DNA from: Hymenopus coronatus | Lineage: Eukaryota > Arthropoda > Insecta > Mantodea > Hymenopodidae | Direction: 5' to 3' | NCBI GenBank assembly: GCA_030762935.1 | Contig: CM060883.1 | Span: 54,024,001-54,088,000 of the forward strand | DNA: 64,000 nucleotides | In this document: piece after piece, positions 1 through 10,690 of the stretch | How positions within the stretch are numbered: the stretch's first letter is position 1 | How the letters are laid out: each line of letters starts with the position of its first letter | The notes under the pieces: generated by a model | The model's input: only the letters and a program-made list of their open reading frames with translations | Database searches by the model: none | What the model was told of the DNA's origin: nothing | Position numbers and translations under genes: made by a program

Positions 1-45
1 GCAGTCCATCAAAGCCCTTACACAAATTGCTACAGGTTACAACAT

Positions 46-1046
46 TTTGATGTGTTCCTTTCATAAGACACGCTCTACATCTCTGTAAAAACTATTCTTA
101 AACAGTTTGTTCTTCTATTTCGTGCTAATCAAGATAAATATTACAGAAATTGTCATATTAAGTTTCTTATAAGTAGAATAGAATTCCGGGAAGGCACTAG
201 GCTACAACGATAGTAAAATCTTTTAAAAGCTCGCCGTTATGGAAAACAGTCGAAATTCATTCTAATGGCATGGCCAGGAGTTGGCAATTACCTGTAAGAG
301 AAAAGTTTAAGTATTTTAAATTGAAACCAATAACAAGGAATATAACATAAATTGTAAACTGTACAAACATTGTATATGATATATAGTGTATGTTTAACGA
401 GCTCTACATTTTTTGTATAGTAATTTTTCGTCTATCTCTTACAGTTTACCAATTATGCAAAAGTCATTCAGAATGAAGAAGACATCAGAGGCTATGCACA
501 GAAAATTCGGAATACATTTTGTTATGATATACGGTCTTTAATATACGTATTTTAATAAAAATCAGGAAAAAATGGAAGTATCATCTGGAAAGAATGGAAG
601 AAATGAGGATTCCAAAGATGGCTTTACAATACAAACCTATAGAAAAAAGAGACATAGGAAGGCAAGTTAAAAGATGGAATTGAGTCCGGTACAGGTGAAA
701 GGCCAAATCCTCGAAAGGAAGAAGAATAAAAGTCGTTGGAACTATTGTTGAGAAAGTAAACATTTTCGCAATGTTTTCCAAGTAAAGGGTAATTTGGGGT
801 GGTGGGATATTCTTGAAAATCTTCATGTCGCATCCTTGTTGAATTTAAGTATCAAGTTTGATATTTAACAGTTTTTGAGTTAATGTGTTCACAGGCACAC
901 GGAAACACACATACACACCTTTTTCTAACATTACTTTGGGGGGGGGGGATTCAGAGGACTCTAAAACTTGTGTTTACAGTGAAATATCGGTATCGAACTT
1001 TTGGGTGGAGTGCAATACCTCCTTTACATGTATAACATGTACTAGT
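46..1046 (-). mobile_element. H1 (HINE-like) repeat, near full length
   Basis: This is an H1 copy read in reverse on the given strand. It starts with the degenerate end TGATGTGTTCC, followed by a stem-loop and the subterminal repeat, which has decayed here. It continues through the AT-rich body and the block beginning GGGTAATTTGGGG, then a short CA tract near 895-920 and a G run near 938-948. It ends in a decayed hairpin (CCTTTACATG...). No coding capacity is visible. Family membership is clear from side-by-side similarity to the other copies; the Helentron-related class is inferred. Confidence 0.85.
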
Positions 1047-1545
1047 GATATGATGCTCTATTGAGAATGTTTCTAACTTGTGCTTGGCACGAGAGCATGC
1101 ACTTTAGACATTGGAAGCATCTCATCCCGAGTTTGTCTTTATGGTGCAGTTAGGCATCTCCACGCTCATAGACTGCAAGTTGTTTGAGAACATGCACACC
1201 TGTCTTAATAGACTCTACAACTTCATTAGGTGAATACTAACCGATTTCAAATACATTTCATTCCAGTTCCGAAGTCTCGTCCTTAACGTCTATCCTGATA
1301 TCATTTACTATATGTTCGTCATGTTTTCATATGGATTTTGTTATTTATTGATTGCCATTCAAAAAACTGGACTATTTTCCTTGGATCGTGAAGAAACCTC
1401 GATCTGTAATCAACTCCAGGTGAATTTCGGCCAACTCTATAGAACCTAATTAGTCCGATTCATTCTCATTCTCTTCAACTCCAGGTTGGATCTTGAAGAT
1501 GGTAGAGTAGTGTTTGAAAAGCAAGAGAACCTATTACATTCATCG
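1047..1545. other. Unique-looking AT-rich interval
   Basis: This gap lies between two H1 copies. I see no ORF with recognisable domains, no tRNA-like boxes and no inverted repeats. It may be old, unrecognisable repeat or host intergenic DNA. Confidence 0.4.
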
Positions 1546-2533
1546 TACTTTTTCTTGCCCGTATGACGATGCACATAGTAGATAGAGAATGTATTGTGTT
1601 CCGCCCAAAAATTTGATGTCGAGATTTAACCTGAACTATGTTTTGAGGTCCCCTGAATCCCAAAAAAGGATTTTTAGAAAAAGACGTGTGTGTGTCTGTC
1701 TGTGGACAGCTTAGCTCAAAAACGAAAACACCGTTAAATACCAAGCTTGTTATGTATATTTAGTATCTTCCAAGAATGCGATGCGAAGATTTTCAAGAAA
1801 CTCCCCCCACCACAAACTACCCTTTATACGAAAAGTTTTTTTGAAAATGTTGTTTTTCTATAAAATTGCTCTTAACGATTTTGATTAGAATACTGTATAT
1901 TAATGATACATCAAAAATAAAATGTATATTTTGGATTTTCTGGAAATAGTCTCTGAAGTCCTCTTTAGTCTGGATGAGTTATGTAGAATTTTGTATAACG
2001 GTTAAACCGTAACAGATAGACAATAACTTACCACCCAAAAAATGTAGAATTCGTTAAAACGCATAATCTGTCATATACGTTTTTTCTTGTAAAGTTGACC
2101 GCTTTCTAGATATTCCTTATTTTTTTTTTATTTCATTTATATAGCCCCCCCTTTAACATCAAAGGTCATATCGGGGGCTTTGCATCAGGAACAACTCGTC
2201 TGTAGCTTGGATACGTTGGGTTTAATTCGTTTTTTTTTTTTTCCCTCAAACACACACACACACCCATACACACACACATTCATTCTCACATACATACTTC
2301 CAGACTCTGTGAGGAATAGGGAATAATTCCCAGCCGGGAATCAAACCCGGGACCCCCGAGTGAGAAGTCGGCTCGCTGACAAGGAACAAGTGATAAGAGC
2401 AACTTTGCTAATGCTTATCTTGATCAGCATGATGGATATAAAATAATAATCTTTAGTAAGGATAGTTTGTGTATGAAACAGCTAGAGAAAGTTGTGTGAA
2501 CGAAGCACATCTGAATACTCTCTGCCCAAACTT
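1546..2533 (+). mobile_element. H1 repeat broken by a SINE
   Basis: The hairpin end begins at 1546. It is followed by the CCCAAAAATTTGATGTCGAGA block, a short GTGTGTCTGTCTGTGG microsatellite and the body up to about 2117. The element resumes at about 2381 and runs to the terminal GCTAGAGAAAGTTGTGTGAACG and CATCTGA near 2533. About 200 bp of body is missing at the SINE junction, so the event was not a clean insertion, or a later deletion removed the flank. Confidence 0.82.
2118..2380 (-). mobile_element. tRNA-derived SINE (family S1), 5' truncated
   Basis: Read on the minus strand, the copy begins inside a tRNA-like head (GTCAGCGAGCCGACTTCTCA). It has a B-box-like GGTTTGATTCCCGGC near 2336-2348, then the family body (CAGAGTCTGGAAGTATG), a GT-rich stretch, and the tail AGCCCCCGATATGACC followed by an A-rich end. 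The A box is missing. The same body and tail occur at 55832-56132, and a related copy lies at 32662-32950. No target duplication was found because the host H1 is deleted alongside. Confidence 0.75.
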
Positions 2534-3056
2534 TAAAAAACATGAGTCTGTCCGAATATCTTTAATCTCTGTCACTTAATATTTTTGATACTTCACTAAC
2601 TCGCATTCCTTTGAATTCTCCATAGGACCTGTTTTTCTTTTATCGAGCTAACCTTTCTAGAATCATTTCAAATGTGGAACGGCTTTTCATTCCCTATTTT
2701 TGAATCAACCAAGTCATTTATTATCAGTATTTTGGCATTGCAGATTTCTTAAATATCGTCATGATTTCCTTTTAGTTTTAAAATACTGTTAGTATAATAT
2801 AATTTACTTCCGTGATTTTTTTTTTTTTTTTTTTTGGCCTTGTGTGAATTTATTACTAAATAACGGTTAGACAAGTGAAAATTGAATAATCAGAATGTTT
2901 TGTAAATCCATTTTAGGGGTATCCCAGAACACTATACATACTTACAGGAAGTTTATTGGAGCTAGGGAAAGTGAGTGTAAGGGAATTTGTAATTCGTTAA
3001 GACTCCAGCAATTACCGGCCAGTGGGCTATTAAACGTGCCTTTGAGTTTAACAAAA
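2534..3056. other. AT-rich interval with poly-T
   Basis: No gene is recognised. A pure T run lies at about 2818-2836. A 64-codon open frame at 2895-3089 runs into the neighbouring H1 copy and has no recognisable motif. Confidence 0.4.
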
Positions 3057-3114
3057 TCTGATGTATTCCATTCTTATGACTTTCTCTAGCTATTCTACTA
3101 ATAAAATTGTACAA

Positions 3115-3154
<40 letters not shown>

Positions 3155-3829
3155 TACTTCATGCCAATCGACATAAACATTAGCAGAAACTTATTCTTAT
3201 CACTTAGTTCCTTATAAGTAGAAGGGAACTAGGGGAATACCCTCAAAGCAATAAAATATTTTTAAATCTTTCGCTATGCGATTCTCAGAAATTCGCTTCT
3301 GCTAGGATTAAAGCAAAGAAACGCCGACATCATCCTGTTTGAGAAAAATGTATGTATTTTAAAAGTGAAACCAATAACAAGGAATATCTTGGAAACGGTT
3401 AGTTCACATAAATTATGTGTTTTGACGAGATCTACATTTTTGTGCAGTAATGTTTTATCTATCTCTTGCGGTTTACCAGTTATACAAAATTCATAGGTAC
3501 AGAATAATGAAGACTTCAGAGTCTAGTCCCATAAATACATTTAATAAACGGTAATTTAATCAAAATCTTTAGAGCCATTTTTGAGAAAATCAAAAAATAG
3601 AACATTTCTCCATGTAAAGTGTAATTTGGGGTGAAGAGATTTGCTTAAAAATCTTCATGTTGCATCCTTGGGAGGTATTAAACTTAAATACCTCGTTTGG
3701 TCTTTTCGTTTTTTAATTATGCTTTCCACTGGCAGACACACGAGTCTTTTTCTATTTTTTTTTTTCCAAGGGGTGAAATCGTGTGTGAATTATCTTCTCT
3801 ATCAACTATGTGCGTAGTACATATGCGCT
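3057..3829 (-). mobile_element. H1 repeat, CTAG-type subterminal repeat
   Basis: It starts TCTGATGTATTCC and carries ACTTTCTCTAGC, so it belongs to the subfamily whose subterminal repeat ends in CTAG. An (ATT)13 tract has expanded inside it. The distal hairpin (TTCTCTATCAACTATG...) is degenerate. Confidence 0.85.
3115..3153. repeat. (ATT)13 microsatellite
   Basis: Perfect ATT tract inside an H1 copy, just inside the CTAG-type subterminal region. It is not part of the family consensus, so it expanded after insertion. Confidence 0.97.
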
Positions 3830-4360
3830 GAAATTGGTTGGCATATATCCTATTCATTATACTTTATCTCAACATTGATCTTTAAAATACGAAAACCGAT
3901 TTCTTGTGCTTTGTAAGGCTTCTGTCAATAGTTGTCGCACCCTACAAAGCAACTACTGGGCTTTAAAAGAGACGAAAGCAAAGACGGTTAAATCTGGTGC
4001 AGGAAGGGGTCGAGCTAGGTTTGAATTGACTGTTGTGCACTTGAGTGCTCTTCTTCCGGTGACGTGACCTTTGTCGAACTCGAGAAATCGATAGCATGAT
4101 CGTTTTAATGTGAAAGGTGAATTTGGCGTAAGCAGCCCTGTATACATCTAGCAGCACCATTTAATGAACAAATCCAAACAACTTTCGTACAAGCAGTAGA
4201 ATAATGTGAGCTGATATTGTGATGATAGGTGCAACCTCCGGTAGTGAAAACGGTCATTTCAAATCCGTAATATAGCGTGGAAATTACACACATGGCGGTG
4301 GTTACTCATAGTGCAAAAGCTGAGCTAAGAGCAAATAACGTATTAGGTTTCAGTATTTTT
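3830..4360. other. Interval without recognised features
   Basis: Short overlapping open frames occur on both strands (for example 3953-4147 and 4105-4293, minus), but none shows a known domain. Nothing else is supported. Confidence 0.4.
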
Positions 4361-5184
4361 ACTTTCTCACACCCAAAATTCTATACCGAAATTTCACCGG
4401 AAATACATGTTTTGGGTCCCCTGAAATCAAAAAAAGCATTTCTGGAAAAAAAGTCCGTGTGTGTGTGTCTATCTGACTGTCTGTGGACAGCATAGCACAA
4501 AAGCGAAAAGACCGTTAAATACCATACTTGGTATTTAAGTTTGGTATCCTCCTAGGATGTGAAACGAAGATTTTCAAGAAAACCCTCTCCCTTACTACCC
4601 TTTACATGGAACTTTATTTTTCAAAATGTTGATTTTCTTAAAAATGGCTCATTTTGATTAAAATATCGTATGTTAAAGATGTTTACATGACAAATAAAAT
4701 GTATATCCTGAATTTTTTGGGAAAGACCTCTGAAGACTATTTTATTCTGGATGAATTTTACGGAATTTTGCATAACTGCTAAACTGTAAGAGATGGAAAA
4801 AAAAACTTACCAAACAAAAGTGAAGAGCACATTAAAACACACAATTTATGTCATATACATTTTTTTTTCGTGAAGTTGACCGTTTTAGAGATATTCCTTG
4901 TTCAATATTCCTTAGTTCAATAACTAATACTTTTCTCAAACAGGAATTTTTCAACTCCTGTCCATACAAACAAAGGTACTTCAGTCGCATAGCAACCAGC
5001 TTTTGACTATCACTTTAACCTTTGGTACTTCCCTTATTTCGCTTCTACTTATAAGGAAACAAGTAATAACACTATTTCTGCTATTTTTTTCTGGATTAGC
5101 ATGAAGTAAATAGAAGTATAAGTTTTTTTAACAATAATTTGTTGTAGAGATGTAGAGAAAGTCATGGGAATGGAACGCATCAGA
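4361..5184 (+). mobile_element. H1 repeat lacking its terminal hairpin
   Basis: It starts ACTTTCTCACACCCAAAATTC: the terminal repeat is joined directly to the inner block, so the palindrome has been deleted. The microsatellite is reduced to GTGTGTGTGTCTATCTGACTG. The body is complete, and the far end is GTAGAGAAAGTCATGGGAA then CGCATCAGA at 5184. Confidence 0.88.
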
Positions 5185-5213
5185 GTTTTTAATATTGATA
5201 TAATAAATCAGTG

Positions 5214-5260
<47 letters not shown>
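5214..5260. repeat. Compound (CA)n(TA)n microsatellite
   Basis: About eight CA units pass directly into about fifteen AT units. This lies between an H1 copy and a SINE. Confidence 0.95.
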
Positions 5261-5270
<10 letters not shown>

Positions 5271-5305
5271 GCATGCATGTATACAAGACGTTAGAGGTGT
5301 GAGGT

Positions 5306-5570
5306 CGCTCTCCGTGGTGTAATGGTTACCATTACCCAAGGTCGCGGCGGAGGACGATGGATTTTTTCGGGCGTAAAAATTCTTAGCATGGCTTCCTTCG
5401 GCAGGGAAGTAAAGCCGTGGTCCCGTGTCGTATATTTACGGCACGCAAAAGAACCTCAAGCCTGATAAAGAGGCCTCTGAGCAAACTTAAGCAATCTTTC
5501 ACGCCCATTATAGAATGGGACGCTGAGAACACTGTAGTTAAAGAGCACCCATAAATAAAATTCCATTTCC
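5306..5570 (+). mobile_element. tRNA-headed SINE (family S2), full length
   Basis: The head reads CTCTCCGTGGTGTAATGGTTA, an A-box-like start of tRNA-Val/Glu type. It is followed by a body with GGCGTAAAAATTCTTAGCATGG, CCCGTGTCGTATATTTACG, AAAGAACCTCAAGCCTGAT and the end ACTGTAGTTAAAGAGCACCC then an AT-rich tail. The body is shared with 25976-26189, 32129-32348 (minus) and 11708-11876 (minus), whose tRNA-like heads differ. Pol III transcription is inferred from the family type. Confidence 0.75.
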
Positions 5571-6079
5571 AGAGGTATGAGTGCGCAGACTTCAACGGCA
5601 ACTTCCTGACGTTAATCTGAAACATAAGTTCCTGCACCATTTTCCTCTATAGTGTATGGTTGCATAAATAAAAAATAAAGTTAGTCAAATGTCTGCCTGC
5701 GAGTATATCACTACCCCTTTATCGTTTTCTTCTCCAATTAGAACAGCGAGGTAGAGCTACAAAAAATAATTTATTCGTATTTTACCACTCGTTACTAAAA
5801 TGAGTCGTTCAACCACAAAATAAGATTAAATAATTGTATTTCAGCGTCTCTTCTGGAAAAAAAGTCGTGGTCATAGGCTTGGTAACTACGCCACATTCGG
5901 CGTGTATGGAGCGGAACATCAGGAATGTTGACAGTAATGTTGTGCACAATAGCTCGTTCTATCAGTGCTTCGGATGCATTCAGAACTATGCTAGCCGAAA
6001 AGGGCTGATTTCATTATATATATTGAACTCTATATTGTTCTTGTATGAGTATTTGTTAATGTTCTTCTATTAATAAAAC
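5571..6079. other. Interval without recognised features
   Basis: A 79-codon open frame (5834-6073, plus) has no recognisable domain and borders an H1 copy. I see no promoter or RNA gene. Confidence 0.4.
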
Positions 6080-6761
6080 CTGATGTGTTCCATTCACATG
6101 ACTTTCTCTATATCTCTGTAACAAATGATTGTTAATAAGCTTATTCTTTTATTTACTTCATGCTAATTGAGAAAAATTAGCAGAAATAGCTTATTTCTTG
6201 CTTTATTGTAAGTATAAGCGAAATAAGTGAGTACCATAGGTTGAAGTAAAAGCCAAAAGTTGATTGCTATGTGACTGAAGTTCGTTTGTTGTATGGACAC
6301 GAGTTGGCAAATTCCTGTATGAGAAAAGTATGTTTTTCAAAGCTGAAACCAAAAACAAGGAATATCTCAAAAACGATCAACTCCACGAAAAAAATGTATA
6401 TAACATAAATTTTGTGCTTTAACGTGTTCTACATTTTTTGTGTGTTAAATTTTTGTCCATCTCTTACGGTTTAGTAGTTATGCAAAATTCTTCCAGAATA
6501 AAGTAATCTTCAGAGGCTATTCCCAGAAAATTCAAGATATGCATTTTATTTTTCAGGTAAATATCTTTAATATACGATATTTTAATCAAAATCATTAGAG
6601 CCATTTTTTAGAAAATCAAAATTTTCGAAAAAAGTTTCATATAAAGGATAGTTGGGAGTGGGGGGATTTTCTTGAAAATCTTCGTGTTGCATCCTTGGAT
6701 GATACCAAACCTAAATACCAAGTTTGGTTTTTAACGGAGTTTTCGTTTTTGAGCTATGCTG

Positions 6762-6821
<60 letters not shown>

Positions 6822-6837
6822 CATTTTTCTAAAAATA
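6080..6837 (-). mobile_element. H1 repeat truncated by a mariner element
   Basis: The copy has the CTGATGTG end, the subterminal ACTTTCTCTAT, the whole AT-rich body and a long CA microsatellite. It stops at CACGGACATTTTTCTAAAAATA, exactly where the mariner fold-back begins. The hairpin end is not found on the far side of the mariner element, so it was lost after or during that insertion. Confidence 0.88.
6764..6818. repeat. (CA)n microsatellite, internal to H1
   Basis: An uninterrupted tract of about 27 CA units sits at the position where every H1 copy carries its GT/CA stretch. Confidence 0.97.
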
Positions 6838-6976
6838 CAGGGTTACTACAAAAGAAATAGACAACTTCAACTGCCTGTAAAACAAAAACTATTAGAGATA
6901 GCAACCTAATTATTTTGGAGGTGTGTTGAGAAACTCTAAAAGTTTCGTTTGTTACTATTGGTAACGCTGTAGTGTT

Positions 6977-7222
6977 TTGTTTGTTGTTGCAGAAGCGGAA
7001 ATGGCGGAAAATCTTGTGGAAAAGGCATATTGCGTGTTGGAATTTGCTAGAACGCAATCAGCAACTGTTGTCCGACATTTTAGAACACGTTACCACAAAA
7101 ATGAAATGATGCGCTCACAAGAACCAGCATCGTCTTCATCATGTCGCAACATGTCGATGCAAAAGTCACGCCGTATGATCTTATCTTCTTCACTCAGAAA
7201 CTTCAACATCTGTAATCTGTAA
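6977..7222 (+). pseudogene. Duplicated transposase 5' end in the left arm
   Basis: The first 41 residues repeat the N-terminus of the minus-strand transposase frame (MFVVAEAEMAEN...RTRYHK), with Pro to Leu at residue 13 and one codon missing in the VVQRHF segment. The frame then crosses into the antisense of the same gene and loses meaning. It is a by-product of the inverted duplication, not a gene. Confidence 0.8.
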
Positions 7223-7581
7223 GGCATCATGTGCAGTCGCTTCCGCAAGATTTTCCATACAGTTTGCTGTGGAATTTGTAATTGCATGCTTGCCCTAGAT
7301 GTCGATTTCTGTGGGCTTCTTATGTAGGCAGAACGAACACGTTCAACGTTTTCTTCCGAAACTCTTGGTTTTCCCGAGCTCTTCCCTTTGTACAAACATC
7401 CCGTTGTCTCGAATTTTCTATACCAGTCGTAGATTGACTGTCTAGTCGGTGGCGTTTTGTGGTAACGTGTTCTAAAATGTCGTTGGACAACAGCTGCTGA
7501 TTGCGTTCTAGCAAATTCCAACACGCAATATGCCTTTTCCACAGGATTTTCCGCCATTTCAGCTTCTGCAACAACAAACAA
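7090..7581 (-). CDS. Truncated mariner-type transposase, DNA-binding domains only (163 aa)
   Basis: The frame opens MFVVAEAEMAENPVEK. Residues about 12-60 (YCVLEFARTQSAAVVQRHF...IYDWYRKFETTG) form the first helix-turn-helix of the DUF4817-type head found in many arthropod mariner-like transposases. After the linker GKPRVSEENVERV, residues about 80-125 (TSRASMQLQIPQQTVWKILR) form a second helix-turn-helix. The tail (FCIDMLRHDEDDAG) is the region that normally leads into the first catalytic Asp, but the frame ends about ten residues later in sequence from the inverted arm. Known family members are more than twice this long and carry a DD(D/E) domain. It cannot be a transposase on its own. It could bind the element's ends, but expression is unproven. 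Confidence 0.8.
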   Translation of the reverse strand: MFVVAEAEMAENPVEKAYCVLEFARTQSAAVVQRHFRTRYHKTPPTRQSIYDWYRKFETTGCLYKGKSSGKPRVSEENVERVRSAYIRSPQKSTSRASMQLQIPQQTVWKILRKRLHMMPYRLQMLKFLSEEDKIIRRDFCIDMLRHDEDDAGSCERIISFLW

Positions 7582-7722
7582 AACACTACATCGTTACCAA
7601 TAGTAACAAACGAAACTTTGAGAGTTTCTCAACATACCTTCAAAATAATTAGGTTGCTATCTCTAATAGTTTTTGTTTTATAGGCAGTTGAAGTTGTCTA
7701 TTTCTTTTGTAGTAACCCTGTA

Positions 7723-8022
7723 TAATCAAAGTGAAGAGTTGTTCACTGTCTTCACAGCGAGTAAAAGGTGTGTGTGTGTGGGTGTGGGTGGGTGCGTGCG
7801 TGCGTACGGGTGGGTGGGTGGGTGTCTAAATTAAAATATCATACACATCACACAATGTAAAATCGACATTTTAGCGTTTCTGAAAAATATAAGGAACGGT
7901 TTTGCAAATAAATGGAAATTTGGATGGATAACTTCTGTAAAAAGCTTTATATTGCAGTGACAAAAGGTGGGAAACTGAAATTCTAAGTAATTGTATATTC
8001 GAATTTTCCTTTTTGAGTTATG

Positions 8023-8057
<35 letters not shown>

Positions 8058-8599
8058 TCACACACATACATTTATCTTCTGAAAATTCTTTTGGGAAGAG
8101 ACTTCAAAACCTGCATTTCTCTTGAACTATCCATATGTATTTTTAAATGATCACAAGAAATCTTCTCAGGAAGTAAAAATGTGGTTGTCATATTTCCTAT
8201 ACAAAAACGTAATTTGAAGAAGCAGCTACTCGTATCTTTATTGGCTTCAGGAAAATTTAGCTGATCATTTGAAGTGCTTCTGTGGTTGCCCAGCGGTAGC
8301 TCTACCGCATGGAACGTTTATAAGTTCAGCGAATCGAGAGCAAAAGATATATGTAGCCCACTTTGGAAGCGAGAGAAAGAATTATTCTTGACTTTTTTCA
8401 TGATTTTCTTTTCGTTTCGTTTTATAACAGTAACCTCCAATATATTAGTTCTCCCTTGTTTTTATTTTCTGTTTTCTGTTCTGCGTGCACTTGACTCCAA
8501 CATATGCAACACCCATGTCTGATGTCGAACTCGAATGCGCAGTTTCCCACACCAAGGGCATTTAAGCATTAGTGAACATGACTCCCTCAGGTTATTAAG
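7723..8599. other. Repeat-derived interval with GT/G-rich tract
   Basis: A GT/G-rich tract lies at 7768-7824, including the motif GGGTGGGTGGGTGGG at 7808-7822. A CA tract lies at about 8026-8055, preceded by TTTTTGAGTTATGCG, so part of 7960-8110 may be a very diverged H1 piece. No gene is recognised; an open frame at 8274-8522 has no known domain. Confidence 0.45.
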
Positions 8600-9343
8600 C
8601 ACATTAGTTTCTCTACATCTCTGCAACAAATTTTTGTTAAAAAGCTTACGCTTATTTTACTTCATGCTAATCGAAAAAAAAAGTGTATCAGAAATAGTCT
8701 TATTACTTGCTTCCTTGAAAGTAGAAGGGAAATAAAGGAGTAGCATAGGCTAAAGTATTAGTAAAAAAGCTGGTTGCTATGTGACAGATGATCCTTTGTT
8801 TCTATGGACAGGAGTTGAAAAATTTCTATATGAGAAAAGTATACGTTTTTTAAAGCTGAAACCATTAACAAGGAACATCTTAAAAACGATCCACTTCACC
8901 AAAAAATATGTCATAAATTGTGTGTTTTAACGAGCTCTACATTTTCTATTAAGTAAGTTTTTGTCTGTCTCTTTCGGTTTGCAAGTTATACAGCATTCCG
9001 CAAAATTCATCCAAAATGGATGAAATCTTTAATATACGACATTTTAAGCAAATCGTCAGAGCCATTTTTGAGAAAATCAGAATTTTCAAAAATTGTTCCA
9101 TGTAAAGGGTGATTGGGAGTGGGAGGAGTTTCTTGAAAATCTTCGTGTCGCATCCTTGGAAGATATTGAACTTAAACACACACATACATACACACACGCA
9201 CACACACACACAGGCACACGCACACACAGACTTTTTCCAATTTTTTTCTGGGGGACCCAAAACATGAAATTGCGGTATCGAGTTTTTTGGTGGAATGCAA
9301 TGCCTTCTCTTTACACTATGTACATAGTACGTGTAGAGAAAGT
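8600..9343 (-). mobile_element. H1 repeat, complete hairpin end
   Basis: The proximal end is worn (only AGTTTCTCTACATC remains). The body is intact, the CA tract is at about 9175-9230, and the distal hairpin is well preserved (CTTTACACTATGTACATAG, then TACGTGTAGAGAAAGT ending at 9343). Confidence 0.88.
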
Positions 9344-9349
9344 AAACCA

Positions 9350-10195
9350 TGCCTTACATTTGCATGACTTTCTCTACCCTCTTTCGCTTGTTGGTGGCTA
9401 TGCAATTTTGTTACGAAAGCTTATTTTTACTTTATTTTAAATCCGAGAAAAACCTTTGCCGAAATAGCTATCTTTCACATTTTGTTATAGATCCAAAGAG
9501 TATAGCGATATCAAACCTTTAAGAACTGGACGCTATTTCCTGGCTGGTCTTTCAATTCTATACTCTTTCCATGCAGAAGCGAAACAAATGAAAATCGTCT
9601 TGGTTTTAAAAAGAATAACCAATTTTTGATTAATTCGAATAATAAATCTCGGACATCTGCAAAATAATTTATTCAGTAAAAGCCTTTATTGGAAAAAATG
9701 TACATTTTATAGGATCTCCATAAATATTTTAGTACGTTTTCGTCAATAATTAACCTCAAGTTACCAAAACTATTAAAAATTCCTTCCAAATGTTGAGGAC
9801 TTCAGAAGCGGTTTCGATAACTTTTAAGATATATATTTTATTATTCATTAAAATATCTTTAATATGCGGTACTTTCATCATAACCATTTAAGTCATTTTT
9901 GATAAAATAAAACATTTCGAAAGTGCCCTATGTAAAGATAGTTTGGGGTGCGGAATTTTCTGGAAGCTGTTCGTGTCTGATCTTTGGAAAATACTGAAAT
10001 TAAGTGCCAAGTGGCATTTCATTTGCCATGCAAGTATTTTTAGTATTTGAGAAAATAAAGAATAACGATTTTTTTTTCAATGTAAGGAGTTTGGGTAGGG
10101 ACATATTTTTTAATATCTTGCCGTATCCTTGGATGCCGCATCATTTAAAGTTACTGAACGTAAATACCAATTTGGTATTTAATAGATATTTCGTT
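9350..10195 (-). mobile_element. H1 repeat, diverged, in tandem with the previous copy
   Basis: It starts immediately after the preceding copy with TTTGCATGACTTTCTCTACC, giving a head-to-tail pair. The body is strongly diverged. The block around GGGGTGCGGAATTTTCTGGAAG appears again in altered form near 10090-10190 (GGAGTTTGGGTAGGG, CCGTATCCTTGGATG), so part of the element is internally duplicated. The hairpin end is missing. Confidence 0.7.
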
Positions 10196-10574
10196 TTTGA
10201 ATTGGCAAAATAATGTAATTTTGTTGCCGTTTTCAAAAGTCGTGACACACATCATACGTACAAAAGAGAGGTGGAGAGAGAGTTGGGGTGAGAGTGATAG
10301 CTATAGTGATAGAGGGAGAGAGCAGAAATATGTGGAAAGTTAGTATAGAGGAAGAAAGAGAAGTATCTTTACATTTAGCATAAAGCTACGTTCACAATGA
10401 GATGCAAGCGCGAGGGAAGACCATTCACAATGCAGTCGTAAGCGTAACGCAAAAAGTTGACACCGGTTTCTAGATCTTAAACTGCATGCGAATATCTTCC
10501 AAGTGCTCTGCAAGTTTCAAATTGAATAATATAACACTAATAGTATGTAAGAAAATTCCCAAAACATTTTATAA
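10196..10574. other. Interval without recognised features
   Basis: An AG-rich stretch (GAGAGGTGGAGAGAGAG) lies at about 10265-10325. No gene, RNA gene or repeat family is recognised. Confidence 0.35.
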
Positions 10575-10690
10575 ATGAATTAATAGGTTATAAAAAGTTG
10601 GAAAAATTCAGTGCTATAGCCGGGATTTGAACCCTGCAGCTCTTGGTTTCCGTCCAGTTGCTCTGAACATTGAGCTATTATGACAACTTG
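10575..10690 (-). mobile_element. tRNA-derived SINE fragment (family S4)
   Basis: On the minus strand, TAATAGCTCAATGTTCAGAGC resembles an A-box region and GGGTTCAAATCCCGGC is a B box, followed by TATAGCACTGAATTTTTCC. The same head and tail occur at 61130-61258. It is too degenerate in the acceptor stem to be a working tRNA. Confidence 0.6.

Larger units (their letters stand above)
6838..7720 (-). mobile_element. Fold-back mariner-superfamily element with 263/266-bp inverted arms
   Basis: The left arm (6838-7100) and right arm (7455-7720) are near-identical inverted copies around a 354-bp spacer. The ends are CAGGGTTACTAC and its complement, flanked by TA on both sides (6836-6837 and 7721-7722), the expected mariner/Tc1 target duplication. 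Each arm contains the transposase 5' leader and roughly its first 40 codons, so the left arm is a back-to-front duplicate of the element's 5' end. The catalytic half of the transposase is absent. The element is therefore non-autonomous, but both ends look intact enough to be mobilised in trans by a relative (inference). Confidence 0.88.

Noticed and set aside
3115..3153. CRISPR-like or other regularly spaced array
   Set aside because: Simple trinucleotide repeat; no spaced direct repeats exist anywhere in the window.
7960..8110. Further H1 copy
   Set aside because: Only TTTTTGAGTTATGCG plus a CA tract resemble H1; too little to call confidently.
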